From the NCBI GenBank assembly GCA_017509755.1, contig JAFWOY010000029.1:140010-204009 (forward strand): 64,000 bases of DNA. The letters are read 5' to 3'. This stretch comes from Bacteroidales bacterium. Its GTDB lineage: Bacteria; Bacteroidota; Bacteroidia; Bacteroidales; UBA932. Below the pieces are notes generated by a model that saw nothing but the letters and a program-made list of their open reading frames with translations, searched no databases and was not told the origin of the DNA. Below, in pieces: positions 15,914 through 23,321 of the stretch (position 1 is its first letter; each line of letters opens with the position of its first letter). Position numbers and translations under genes: made by a program.

Positions 15914-16274
15914 AGAAGCTGTCCAGTTGGTTTATTCTGTCCTTTCAGATCTGGACCACGAAGAAGCATGGGTGATCTTCCTGACCACCTGTAATAGAGT
16001 CATCGCAAAGGAAATGTTGTCGAAAGGAACGCTGACACATACGGCCATAGACAGCAGGACAATCCTCAGGCAGGCTTTGCTCCACAATGCAGCTGCCATC
16101 ATACTCTGCCACAACCATCCTTCAGGAAATGAGAATCCCAGCAGGGCTGACATTGGACTGACTGACAATCTCCGGAAGGCATGCAGGTTGATGGACATCT
16201 CTCTCCTTGATCATATTATTGTGGGGGATGGTGCCTACTTCAGTTTCTCTGATGAACAAACCATAAGAATCTAA
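15891..16274 (+). CDS. RadC-like JAB-domain protein
   Basis: A 127-residue protein corresponding to the RadC JAB/MPN domain without the usual N-terminal helix-hairpin-helix part. The metal site is clear: HNHPSGNENPSRADIGLT (about 82-99), with HxH and the downstream Asp. RadC-like proteins are frequent in mobile elements; their activity is unresolved, though a metal-dependent hydrolase or nuclease role has been suggested. The start overlaps the UvrD-like gene by 23 nt, and the ssb gene follows after 4 nt, so the three are translated from one mRNA. Confidence 0.92.
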   Translation: MDTIHNSKEAVQLVYSVLSDLDHEEAWVIFLTTCNRVIAKEMLSKGTLTHTAIDSRTILRQALLHNAAAIILCHNHPSGNENPSRADIGLTDNLRKACRLMDISLLDHIIVGDGAYFSFSDEQTIRI

Positions 16275-16278
16275 TCCA

Positions 16279-16602
16279 ATGGAACAGTTGAACAAAGTAG
16301 AAATCCGGGGCATCATCGGGAGTGTTTACGTAAAGGATTTCGGAAACACCAAAGTTGCCAACATCTCAGTCGCTACTAATCATGCCTACAAATCACAGGA
16401 TGGCAGTCCGGTCCTCGAAACCACCTGGCACAACGTCGTTGCCTGGGAAGGAGGACAAATCCAAAACTTGGATCAGTTGAAGAAGGGATTGCTCGTTCAT
16501 ATCTGCGGCAGGCTCAGGAACAGGAAGTATCTGGCTTCCGATGGATCTGAAAGGACTGTCTGCGATATTCTGGCAGGATCCCTTAAGATTGTGAAAAACT
16601 GA
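16279..16602 (+). CDS. ssb: single-stranded DNA-binding protein
   Basis: A 107-residue OB-fold SSB. Typical text: NKVEIRGIIGSVYVKDF, NISVATNHAYK, TTWHNVVAWEGG and KGLLVHICGRLRNRKYLASDG. The acidic C-terminal tail of bacterial SSBs is missing: the protein ends shortly after the OB fold (LAGSLKIVKN), as in many phage and plasmid SSBs. It closes the recombination block and should coat strands for the Sak-type protein. It ends in TGA; continuing past that stop gives no SSB-like sequence, evidence that TGA is still a stop elsewhere in this element. Confidence 0.92.
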   Translation: MEQLNKVEIRGIIGSVYVKDFGNTKVANISVATNHAYKSQDGSPVLETTWHNVVAWEGGQIQNLDQLKKGLLVHICGRLRNRKYLASDGSERTVCDILAGSLKIVKN

Positions 16603-16614
16603 CTCAATGAAACT

Positions 16615-16638
16615 AGGGAGTGTAATAGTGCCCTCCCT
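16615..16638 (+). terminator. weak hairpin after ssb
   Basis: AGGGAG (16615-16620) and CTCCCT (16633-16638) pair 12 nt after the ssb stop; no U-tract. The gap 16603-17004 otherwise holds a TAACTTTG -7-like element (16734-16741), a TGTCCC/GGGACA hairpin (16745-16758) and an imperfect inverted repeat (about 16697-16716 and 16885-16900), but no convincing gene. Confidence 0.4.
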
Positions 16639-17004
16639 GGCTTATTGCAGTTTTGCTGATGAGGTCGCAAGACAGATTGGCAAGTAATCGAAAAAACAAC
16701 ACCCCAACCACACCTGTGAATCAAAACATTTTCTAACTTTGTACTGTCCCTCGGGACATTACATATTGATGAAAGTGTTTTCGCTTTTATCCTTGGGTAG
16801 AAATCTGGAAAATTTCAAGAAGCAAGGAAGAGCACACAATCATCACCTCGTATGGCTATCTATGCCCATCTGGCATATTCCATACAGGTGTGGGGTGTTG
16901 TTTATTTGCTTCAAGGTATTCCAGAACCTCTACCCAGATAAACGATCTGCTCCACACTTTTTTATTTACCAGATACCATCTTGGGGCAGGGGTGGAATAA
17001 TGGA

Positions 17005-17223
17005 ATGAAAAAGATTACAGTCATCCTAAGCGAACCTGTAAGTCCTATCATCGAGCGTCTTTTGGCAGAACTTACCAAAAAAGGTTTCCTTGATAACGGT
17101 ATCTTAACGTATGACGAAAAAGACGAAGGTAAACTGCAGGAACTCTTCGATAACTATTATCAGCAAATACGAGATAATGCCAAAGAGAAAGCGGAAAACA
17201 ACAATAATCAAAATAATATCTAA
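17005..17223 (+). CDS. small hypothetical protein, 72 residues
   Basis: An acidic protein beginning MKKITVILSEPVSP and ending in an Asn-rich tail (NNNNQNNI). An in-frame ATG at 16981 is less likely because the shorter form has the typical Lys-rich start. It lies 4 nt before the micro-protein B gene, so it is probably co-transcribed with it and the LRR lipoprotein. No family recognised. The predicted helices (IIERLLAELTKKG and KLQELFDNYYQQIRDNAKEK) suggest a small folded or coiled protein. Confidence 0.5.
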   Translation: MKKITVILSEPVSPIIERLLAELTKKGFLDNGILTYDEKDEGKLQELFDNYYQQIRDNAKEKAENNNNQNNI

Positions 17224-17227
17224 AGTG

Positions 17228-17353
17228 ATGAAAAACAAAAACTTGCGCTACTCAACTCCGCAATCAGAGGTCGTGGAACTGAAAATAAATGGAATCCTTT
17301 GCCAAAGTCCTGGCGGCGGAGTTGACGATTACGAAAACGGAGGAAAGATATAA
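17228..17353 (+). CDS. micro-protein B, 41 residues, paired with a surface lipoprotein
   Basis: It begins MKNKNLRYSTPQSEVVELK, continues with INGILCQS and ends in a short Gly/Asp-rich tail. It shares with the protein at 12011-12154 the pattern Y-x-T-P-Q-x-E, E-L and G-I-x-C-Q-S. The gene ends 12 nt before the start of the LRR lipoprotein gene, the same arrangement and spacing as the other pair. No signal peptide. Two copies of this pairing within one element, on opposite strands, argue for a functional link between micro-protein and lipoprotein. Confidence 0.75.
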   Translation: MKNKNLRYSTPQSEVVELKINGILCQSPGGGVDDYENGGKI

Positions 17354-17365
17354 TCTATGGTTCAT

Positions 17366-19666
17366 ATGAAAACGAGATACATCACATTCTTAGGAGCTTT
17401 ATTGTTCCTATTCGGGTCCTGTGTTCCTGAAGCCCAGGATATAGATTCAATTATACCCGAATTTGGGAAGTTGGTGAAAGTTACGGCTTACCTGGACAAT
17501 GCCCCTCAAACAAAGACCGGATTAGTCGATAAAGAAGATGGCGGGAAGTCTGTCGTCTGGAAATCTGGCAATTCTATCAGTGTGTTTTACAATAGTGGGA
17601 CAGCTGGCGGGAGCAAGTTTACTACATCCACTAACGGTCCCATCGCTGAATTTTTGGGCAACATCCCAGCTGTTTCGGGAGACTTGTCGGGTGTAGGAGG
17701 TCATGCCTATTTCTGGGGACTGTATCCTTACTCGGAAACTGCTTCCTGCGATGGAACAGCGATAACAACAACCTTACCTGACAAGCAGTTGGCTTTTCAA
17801 GGTGATGTGGCAGATGACTTATTGGTGACAGTAGGACGTTCGGAGAATCTATCCATCCATTTCAAGAACGCTTGTTCAGTCATCGGTTTCACCCTGACGC
17901 AGGAGAACATTAATAAAGTCGTCTTTTCGGGAAATGCCGGGGAGAAAGTCGCAGGTGAGTTCAAGGTTTCTTTTGATGGAAGCAACAAGCTTGTCAATAC
18001 TCCAACAGAGAACGCTATTGAGAGTATCACGATAACCCCAGCTGAGTCAGAGACTTTCCAGACAGGTGTGACTTATTATTTCGCCACATTACCCGGCACA
18101 TTCAGCGAGGGATACTCACTTGCATTCACAAAAGCGGATGCCTCAGAAGCGGCCTATCAGCAACCTTCAGCCGTAACACTCAAAGCGAGTACGTTTTATA
18201 CGATGGAGGATAAGGATAGTGATTTGATCTTCTCTGACCCTATTCCTCGCAACAATGTAATTCTATATACAAGCATTGACGGGGATATTATAGATTTTAC
18301 CCTATCTGGTCTGAGTTCTAATATCTATGAAAACGGTGTCGGAATCTTGACCTTTGATCATGATATTACAGAAATTTCAGAAAGTGCATTTATTCAAAAT
18401 ACTGAATTAACAACCATAATTCTTCCAGAAAGCGTGACATCGATTGGTAATAGTGCTTTTTATGACTGTTCTGGCCTATCAAGGATTGATGGTTTAGAGA
18501 ATGTTTCGACAATTGATTCATATGCATTTTACGGATGTTCTGGGCTCACCACTTTTATTATTCCGGATGGTGTAAAAAAGGTTCACTCATCTACATTCTC
18601 TAATTGCACGGGTCTTACCTCTGTTTTAATCCCGGATAGTGTAACTTTGATCGGACAGTTTGCTTTTTTGGGTTGCACAAGCCTTAAATCAATAGTTATT
18701 CCAGAGAGTGTAACCTCTTTGGGAATCGGCGCTTTAGCTAGGACGGGATTAACTTCCATTACTCTTCCTAACAGTATTACTGTTGTTCCACAAAGTTTAT
18801 TTTCAGGTTGTAAAGACTTGAAAACTGTTGTTCTTCCTGAAAGTATTACATCTCTCGGAACATATGTCTTTAGGGAATGCGAAAAATTAACTTCAGTGAG
18901 TATTCCAAGTTTGGTTACAAGTATTCCAGAAGGCTTTTTCTTCGGCTGCACTGGTTTAACAACATATGAAATTCCAGATACTTTTACTTCCATCGGTTAC
19001 GCGGCGTTCCAGGAATGCTCAGGATTGGTTTCAATAATAATACCTGATAGTGTCACTTCTATCGATGAGCAAGCGTTTTACCTATGCTCAGGGTTAGAGT
19101 CAATAAGAATCCCCGACAATGTAACTACTATAGGAAAAAGTGCATTCTCGACTTGCACGGGATTGACTTCTATCACCATTCCCGAAGGCGTGAAAAGTAT
19201 TGGCGTAGGTGCATTCAATAACTGCACTGGATTGACTTCTGTCACCATTCCCGCAAGTCTGACAAGCATTGGGATGAGTGCTTTCTATAACTGCAGTGGT
19301 TTAACCTCCGTTACTATTCCAGAAGGTGTGACAAGCATTGAAGAAGATGCTTTCAGGAATTGCAGTGGATTAACATCCATTTCTATTCCTGAAAGTGTGA
19401 CAAACATCGGAAAATGTGCTTTCTATGGTGCAGGTTTAACAGCTGTTACGATTCCTAAGAAAGTAACAGGTATTGGAGAGAACGCTTTCTATTTGTGCAA
19501 CTTAACTTCTGTCACGGTATTGTGTTCATTACCACCAGTATTGAGTTCTACTTCCACTTTTCGAGGATCATACCCGATTTATGTTCCAGAAGAAAGTGTG
19601 GAAACATACAAGTCCTCTTCTGTCTGGAGCAATTATGCGGCTAGAATTCAAGCAATACCAGAATAA
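17366..19666 (+). CDS. BspA-like leucine-rich-repeat surface lipoprotein
   Basis: A 766-residue outer-membrane lipoprotein. The signal peptide ends in LFGSC (Cys near 19). Residues about 30-290 form a fimbrillin-like N-terminal region (KVTAYLDNAPQTKTG, WKSGNSISVFYN, YFATLPG). Residues about 300-740 hold around 17 tandem LRR_5 repeats of 23 residues on the pattern LTSITIPEGVKSIGVGAFNNC. The C-terminal end (PIYVPEESVETYKSSSVWSNY) is the usual cap. BspA-type proteins bind host or bacterial surfaces. The ATG at 17366 is favoured over 17357 because the signal peptide then begins MKTRY. Cargo of the element. Confidence 0.92.
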   Translation: MKTRYITFLGALLFLFGSCVPEAQDIDSIIPEFGKLVKVTAYLDNAPQTKTGLVDKEDGGKSVVWKSGNSISVFYNSGTAGGSKFTTSTNGPIAEFLGNIPAVSGDLSGVGGHAYFWGLYPYSETASCDGTAITTTLPDKQLAFQGDVADDLLVTVGRSENLSIHFKNACSVIGFTLTQENINKVVFSGNAGEKVAGEFKVSFDGSNKLVNTPTENAIESITITPAESETFQTGVTYYFATLPGTFSEGYSLAFTKADASEAAYQQPSAVTLKASTFYTMEDKDSDLIFSDPIPRNNVILYTSIDGDIIDFTLSGLSSNIYENGVGILTFDHDITEISESAFIQNTELTTIILPESVTSIGNSAFYDCSGLSRIDGLENVSTIDSYAFYGCSGLTTFIIPDGVKKVHSSTFSNCTGLTSVLIPDSVTLIGQFAFLGCTSLKSIVIPESVTSLGIGALARTGLTSITLPNSITVVPQSLFSGCKDLKTVVLPESITSLGTYVFRECEKLTSVSIPSLVTSIPEGFFFGCTGLTTYEIPDTFTSIGYAAFQECSGLVSIIIPDSVTSIDEQAFYLCSGLESIRIPDNVTTIGKSAFSTCTGLTSITIPEGVKSIGVGAFNNCTGLTSVTIPASLTSIGMSAFYNCSGLTSVTIPEGVTSIEEDAFRNCSGLTSISIPESVTNIGKCAFYGAGLTAVTIPKKVTGIGENAFYLCNLTSVTVLCSLPPVLSSTSTFRGSYPIYVPEESVETYKSSSVWSNYAARIQAIPE

Positions 19667-19672
19667 CTAGTT

Positions 19673-20020
19673 ATGGCAATGGAAAAAGAAAAACAACTCA
19701 AGGATGCTCTAAAGAAAAGCTTAAAAGGGCTTACTGCGAAGGGTGTCAAAGTAGAATCCGTAGAAAGCATCACAGTGATATCTGTTTATCAATATACGGA
19801 TGATGAGCAAAAAGAGAGTGAATGCCTAGATGAATCTGTCTATGAGAAAGGGAACTACGGATATTATTCATCTCGGATAAGAGGAATAACCAATATGGAT
19901 GGTGCTACTTTGATTTCGAACTACGAAATCACCAATAGCCAGTTCAAGATAAATGATTATAGAAACGAAGAGTTCTCCATCAAATTAGGACCGATTTACA
20001 ATATTACCCCCATTGGATAG
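19673..20020 (+). CDS. small hypothetical protein, 115 residues
   Basis: It starts 6 nt after the LRR lipoprotein stop and is probably in the same operon. The N terminus is a charged helix (MEKEKQLKDALKKSLKGL); the rest is rich in Tyr, Ser and Asn with predicted beta character. No signal peptide, membrane segment or known motif. It is the last gene before attR; a terminator follows at 20078. Confidence 0.6.
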   Translation: MAMEKEKQLKDALKKSLKGLTAKGVKVESVESITVISVYQYTDDEQKESECLDESVYEKGNYGYYSSRIRGITNMDGATLISNYEITNSQFKINDYRNEEFSIKLGPIYNITPIG

Positions 20021-20077
20021 TTGAATTAGAGTCAGGCCACATTTTCGGTATCACGTGATGACATTTATTTTTGACTT

Positions 20078-20107
20078 CACCCCGGCCACCAACCGGGGTG
20101 ATTCTTT
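20078..20107 (+). terminator. rho-independent terminator
   Basis: Arms CACCCCGG (20078-20085) and CCGGGGTG (20093-20100), followed by ATTCTTTT. It ends the LRR lipoprotein operon 58 nt after the last stop. A TATATTTG -7-like element follows at 20131-20138 and points out of the element; nothing else is seen up to attR. Confidence 0.8.
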
Positions 20108-20273
20108 TATCGTTTCTTCGGAAAGATTGTTATATTTGGCAGAAGAAAGTAAATGGGAATCTTTTCCCGTTGACATATAATTGACAGTTTGTGCCGTTAT
20201 TTGTAGCCGTATGCACATAATGAAAGATCGAGCTACAGCAAAATGCAGCACTGAAGGCAATATAACGCAGAAT

Positions 20274-20318
20274 ACTTTTAATGCTGGGGTCTTGGGTTCG
20301 AGCCCCAAGCGGGTCACA
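20274..20318 (+). repeat. attR, 45-bp direct repeat copy 2 (orphan tRNA-Lys 3' end)
   Basis: Identical to 5352-5396. No acceptor 5' strand, D-arm or upstream anticodon stem is present, so this is a tRNA fragment, not a gene. It marks the right boundary of the integrative element. Confidence 0.95.
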
Positions 20319-20359
20319 GAAAGAGAGACGCTCCGATGGAGCGTCTCTCTTTCTGTGAC
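20313..20359. terminator. displaced tRNA-Lys hairpin/terminator
   Basis: A perfect 22-bp inverted repeat (20313-20334 and 20338-20359) with a 3-nt loop. Its left arm begins inside the tRNA fragment of attR, so before insertion it would have followed tRNA-Lys directly. The right arm includes CTCTCTTTCT. It is now separated from its tRNA by the 15-kb element. Confidence 0.75.
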
Positions 20360-20540
20360 AGGGCGGCGGCGGAGCCACCGCCTTCCTTACCGGGGGCTCT
20401 GCCCCCAAACCCCCGCGCGCCACTTGGCGCGGGTCAAACACTGACGGAGCGTCTCTTTTTCTGTGACCGGGCGGCGGCGGAGCCACCGCCTTCCTTACCG
20501 GGGGCTCTGCCCCCAAACCCCCGCGCGCCACTTGGCGCGG
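20338..20540. repeat. two 95-bp near-identical GC-rich repeats
   Basis: 20338-20432 and 20446-20540 are offset by 108 bp and differ at very few positions. Each runs from GGAGCGTCTC through GGCGGCGGCGG and CCGGGGGCTCTGCCCCC to CCACTTGGCGCGG. The core is self-complementary (GGGGGCTCTGCCCCC). They resemble a dispersed intergenic palindromic element; no ORF is credible. The intergenic stretch 20319-20788 holds only such repeats. Confidence 0.85.
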
Positions 20541-20550
20541 TTTACGTCTG

Positions 20551-20635
20551 CCGCGATAGGATCGCGGATGGCCTTTGGGTCCTGTCGCGGCACGTTTTTA
20601 GGCAATTGGAGGCGTTTCCAAGCCGCGACAGGACC
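20551..20635. repeat. palindrome cluster between repeats and nqrF
   Basis: CCGCGAT/ATCGCGG (20551-20557 and 20561-20567) is a perfect short hairpin. The 14-bp arms 20578-20591 and 20622-20635 are perfect reverse complements (core CCTGTCGCGG), and a further partial copy, ATCCTGTCGCGA, lies near 20652. Confidence 0.7.
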
Positions 20636-20739
20636 TAAATGTGCCGTAGAATCCTGTCGCGACGAACATCAATCGACCATCAATCAGCAGACAAAACGAG
20701 CCTCATCGATCAACAGGCAAAGTAGACCCGTCAAAAAAA

Positions 20740-20764
20740 GGAGACGCCCCAAGGGAACGTCTCC
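20740..20764 (-). terminator. terminator of the nqr operon
   Basis: GGAGACG (20740-20746) pairs with CGTCTCC (20758-20764). On the minus strand the hairpin is followed by seven Ts, 25 nt after the nqrF stop. Confidence 0.88.
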
Positions 20765-20788
20765 TTTTGCATATGTACAAGTCGGTGG

Positions 20789-22060
20789 CTAGGCGCCGAA
20801 GTTGTCGTAGAGGATGCTCTCGGGTGCGACGCCGAGGGAATCCAGCAGATTCACGACGGAGGAGACCATCATCGGCGGACCGCACATGAAGTACTTGATG
20901 TCCTCCGGAGCCTCGTGGTCCTTGAGGTAAGTCTCGTTCATCACGTTGTGCACGAAGCCGGCGGTGTATTTCACGCCTGCGGCATCGGCGGCCGGGTCGG
21001 GACGGTCGAGGGCCAGGTGGAAGTGGAAGTTCGGGAATTCCTTCTCGATCTCCGCGAAGTCTTCGAGGTAGAAGGCCTCGACGAGGGCGCGGGCACCGTA
21101 GAAGAAGTGAACCTGCTTCTTGGTCTTGAGCGTCTTGAACAGGTGCATGATGTGGCTGCGGAGCGGAGCCATGCCGGCGCCGCCGCCCACGAAGATGTAC
21201 TCCTGGCTGTCCGGATCGTCCTTCGGGAGCAGGAACTCGCCGTAAGGACCGCTGATCCACACTTTGTCACCAGGCTTGCGGGAGAACACATAGGTGGAAG
21301 CGATGCCCGGAGGCACGGGCAGCATCTTGAAGACGCCCTTCGGCTGACTGCGGTCGAACGGCGGCGTAGCGATACGCACGTTGAGCTTGATGACGTTCTT
21401 TTCGGCAGGATACGAGGCCATCGAGTAGGCGCGGATGGTCGGCACGGTGTTCTTGTACTTGATGTCGAAGAATCCGTACTTCTCCCAGTCGCCCCGGTAG
21501 ATCGGATCCACATCCATGTCGGCGAAGGCCACGTCGTAGGCCGGGATGTCGATCTGGATGTATTCGCCGCTCTTGAATTCGATGTTCTCGCCTTCCGGCA
21601 AGCGGACGGTGAACTCCTTGATGAACGTAGCCACGTTCTTGTTGGAGATGACCTCGCATTCGAGTTTTTTGACGCTGAGCGCAGAGTCGGGCACCTGGAT
21701 CTTGAGGTTGTCCTTGACCTTCACCTGGCAGCCGAGGCGCCAGTTGTCGGCAATCTGCTTGCGGGTGAAGAAACCTGTTTCGGTGGGAAGGATGCTTCCG
21801 CCGCCTTCCAGGACCTGGCACTTGCACTGGCCGCAGTTGCCCTTGCCGCCGCAAGCGGACGGCAGGAAGATCTTCTGTTCGGCCAGCGTATTGAGCAGCG
21901 AGCCGCCCTGCGGCACGTCGAGCACTTTCTTGCCGTCGTTGATATCGATCTTGACGGTGCCCGAAGGGGTAAGCCTGATCTTGATGAACAGGAGAAGGGC
22001 CACGAGGATGAGCGTGACCACGACAATCACGAGGATTGCTGCAAGAATGGTATTCGTCAT
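20789..22060 (-). CDS. nqrF: Na+-translocating NADH:quinone reductase subunit F
   Basis: The NADH-oxidising subunit, 423 residues. One N-terminal membrane helix (about 5-27) anchors it. The 2Fe-2S domain contains ACGGKGNCGQCKCQV (about 69-83) plus a later Cys (RLGCQ, near 112). The FAD site RAYSMASYP lies near 210, the NADH site GGGAGMAPLRSH near 290 and the C-terminal CGPPMM near 398. All cofactor residues are present. It is the last gene of the nqrABCDEF operon, followed by a strong terminator, and passes electrons from NADH into the sodium-pumping complex. Confidence 0.97.
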   Translation of the reverse strand: MTNTILAAILVIVVVTLILVALLLFIKIRLTPSGTVKIDINDGKKVLDVPQGGSLLNTLAEQKIFLPSACGGKGNCGQCKCQVLEGGGSILPTETGFFTRKQIADNWRLGCQVKVKDNLKIQVPDSALSVKKLECEVISNKNVATFIKEFTVRLPEGENIEFKSGEYIQIDIPAYDVAFADMDVDPIYRGDWEKYGFFDIKYKNTVPTIRAYSMASYPAEKNVIKLNVRIATPPFDRSQPKGVFKMLPVPPGIASTYVFSRKPGDKVWISGPYGEFLLPKDDPDSQEYIFVGGGAGMAPLRSHIMHLFKTLKTKKQVHFFYGARALVEAFYLEDFAEIEKEFPNFHFHLALDRPDPAADAAGVKYTAGFVHNVMNETYLKDHEAPEDIKYFMCGPPMMVSSVVNLLDSLGVAPESILYDNFGA

Positions 22061-22078
22061 AACTGATCCTCCTTTTCC

Positions 22079-22693
22079 TTACAGTGAAATACCCATGAAC
22101 GTCATGAAGGCCATACCCATGAGGCCCACCACCATGAAGGTGATGCCCAAGCCCTTGAGCGGAGCCGGAACCTTGGAGTAAGCCATCTTCTCACGGATGG
22201 CGGCCAGCGCCACGATGGCGAGCCACCAGCCGATACCCGAGCCGAACGCGTAGGTCGCGGCCTCACCCACATTGAGGAATTCGCGCTGCTGCATGAAGAG
22301 CGAACCGCCCAGGATGGCGCAGTTCACGGCAATCAGCGGCAGGAAGATACCCAGGGACGAGTAGAGCGACGGGAGGAATTTCTCCACCACCATCTCGACG
22401 ATCTGCACGAAAGCGGCAATCACCGCGATGAAGAGGATGAAACTCAGGAAGCTCAGGTCCACGTCTGCGAATTTCGGTCCCAGCCAGGCAAGCGCACCGG
22501 GCTGCAGGACGTACTTGTCAAGCAGGTAGTTGAGCGGAAGCGTGCACAGGAGCACGAAGATAACAGCAATACCCAAACCATTTGCTGTCTTGACATTTTT
22601 GGATACCGCCAGGTATGAGCACATACCCAGGAAGTATGCAAAAATCATATTGTCAACGAAAATTGACTTTACGAACAAGCTGATGTATTCCAT
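22079..22693 (-). CDS. nqrE: Na+-translocating NADH:quinone reductase subunit E
   Basis: A polytopic inner-membrane subunit of 204 residues with about six hydrophobic segments, starting [16 protein letters not shown]. Conserved parts are [24 protein letters not shown] and [17 protein letters not shown], each contributing a cysteine to the membrane iron centre shared with NqrD in this family. Length is normal. It lies 18 nt upstream of nqrF and 19 nt after nqrD. Confidence 0.97.
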   Translation of the reverse strand: MEYISLFVKSIFVDNMIFAYFLGMCSYLAVSKNVKTANGLGIAVIFVLLCTLPLNYLLDKYVLQPGALAWLGPKFADVDLSFLSFILFIAVIAAFVQIVEMVVEKFLPSLYSSLGIFLPLIAVNCAILGGSLFMQQREFLNVGEAATYAFGSGIGWWLAIVALAAIREKMAYSKVPAPLKGLGITFMVVGLMGMAFMTFMGISL

Positions 22694-22712
22694 ATCTGAT
22701 TTGAGTTAGGTG

Positions 22713-23318
22713 TTATTTCTCCTGCAGGTCCTTCTGGATGGAACGCTGGACCCAGACGATGCAGCCCAGGATGATCAGCGCCATCGGCGGAAGGATGACA
22801 AGGTTATTGGGGACATAGCTGGCGGGCAGGACACGCAGACCGAAGAGCGTACCGCTGCCGAGCAGTTCACGGAAGAAAGCCACGATAATCAGGATCATAC
22901 CGTAGCCGGCCCCGTTGGCCAGACCGTCGAGCAGCGAGGGAATCGGCTTGTTGCCCAGCGCGAAAGCCTCGATACGGCCCATCACGATACAGTTCGTGAT
23001 GATCAGGCCGATATAGACCGACAGCTGTTTGTCGATGGCATAGGCGTAAGCCTTGAGCACCTGGTCAACAAGGATTACCATCAAGGCAACCACGACCAGC
23101 TGCACGATGATACGCACACGGTTCGGAATCGAATTGCGGAGCAGGGAAACCACAAGGCTGGAAAGTCCCGTCACGATAATGACCGAAAGTGCCATCACGA
23201 AAGCACCCTTGAGCTGGACCGTCACGGCCAGCGAAGAGCAGATACCGAGCACGAGGACCGTGATCGGGTTACCCTTGAAAATCGGGTTCAACAAGGTTTT
23301 CTTGAGATCTTCATTCAT
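22713..23318 (-). CDS. nqrD: Na+-translocating NADH:quinone reductase subunit D
   Basis: A 201-residue polytopic membrane subunit homologous to NqrE/RnfA. Visible segments are NPITVLVLGICSSLAVTVQLKGA (Cys near 27) and GLIITNCIVMGRIEAFAL (Cys near 110), the pair of family cysteines at the membrane iron site. It is separated from nqrC by 3 nt and should form, with NqrE, the antiporter-like core for sodium movement. Confidence 0.97.
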   Translation of the reverse strand: MNEDLKKTLLNPIFKGNPITVLVLGICSSLAVTVQLKGAFVMALSVIIVTGLSSLVVSLLRNSIPNRVRIIVQLVVVALMVILVDQVLKAYAYAIDKQLSVYIGLIITNCIVMGRIEAFALGNKPIPSLLDGLANGAGYGMILIIVAFFRELLGSGTLFGLRVLPASYVPNNLVILPPMALIILGCIVWVQRSIQKDLQEK

Positions 23319-23321
23319 GGC

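Larger units (their letters stand above)
5352..20318 (+). mobile_element. integrative element inserted in tRNA-Lys, about 15 kb
   Basis: The element is bounded by a perfect 45-bp direct repeat: the left copy is the 3' half of tRNA-Lys, the right copy an orphan tRNA fragment. A tyrosine integrase lies just inside the left end, as usual for tRNA-targeting elements. Contents are three unknown genes, an SF2 helicase with in-frame TGAs, a phage-like recombination block (Sak-type DUF1071, DUF3871, UvrD-like helicase, RadC, SSB) and two surface lipoproteins with micro-proteins. No relaxase, conjugation or capsid genes were recognised, so it is best described as an integrative element of mobilizable or phage-satellite type whose transfer must depend on a helper. 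Gene AT content is higher than in the flanks. Confidence 0.93.

Noticed and set aside
8688..16602. Whole-element reassignment of TGA to tryptophan
   Set aside because: The ssb gene and the minus-strand gene 8287-8589 end in TGA, and reading on gives no family-like sequence. Other element genes use TGG only. Recoding, if any, concerns the helicase gene or its source.
18400..19560. Tandem DNA repeats as CRISPR
   Set aside because: The periodicity (69 nt) is that of 23-residue LRR coding repeats in an open frame; there are no identical direct repeats with unique spacers.
20274..20318. A second tRNA-Lys gene
   Set aside because: Only the 3' half is present; no acceptor 5' strand or D-arm exists upstream. 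It is attR.
20181..20792. Pro/Arg-rich frames in the repeat region after attR
   Set aside because: They translate the 95-bp GC-rich repeats twice and contain no gene-like structure, RBS or family similarity.
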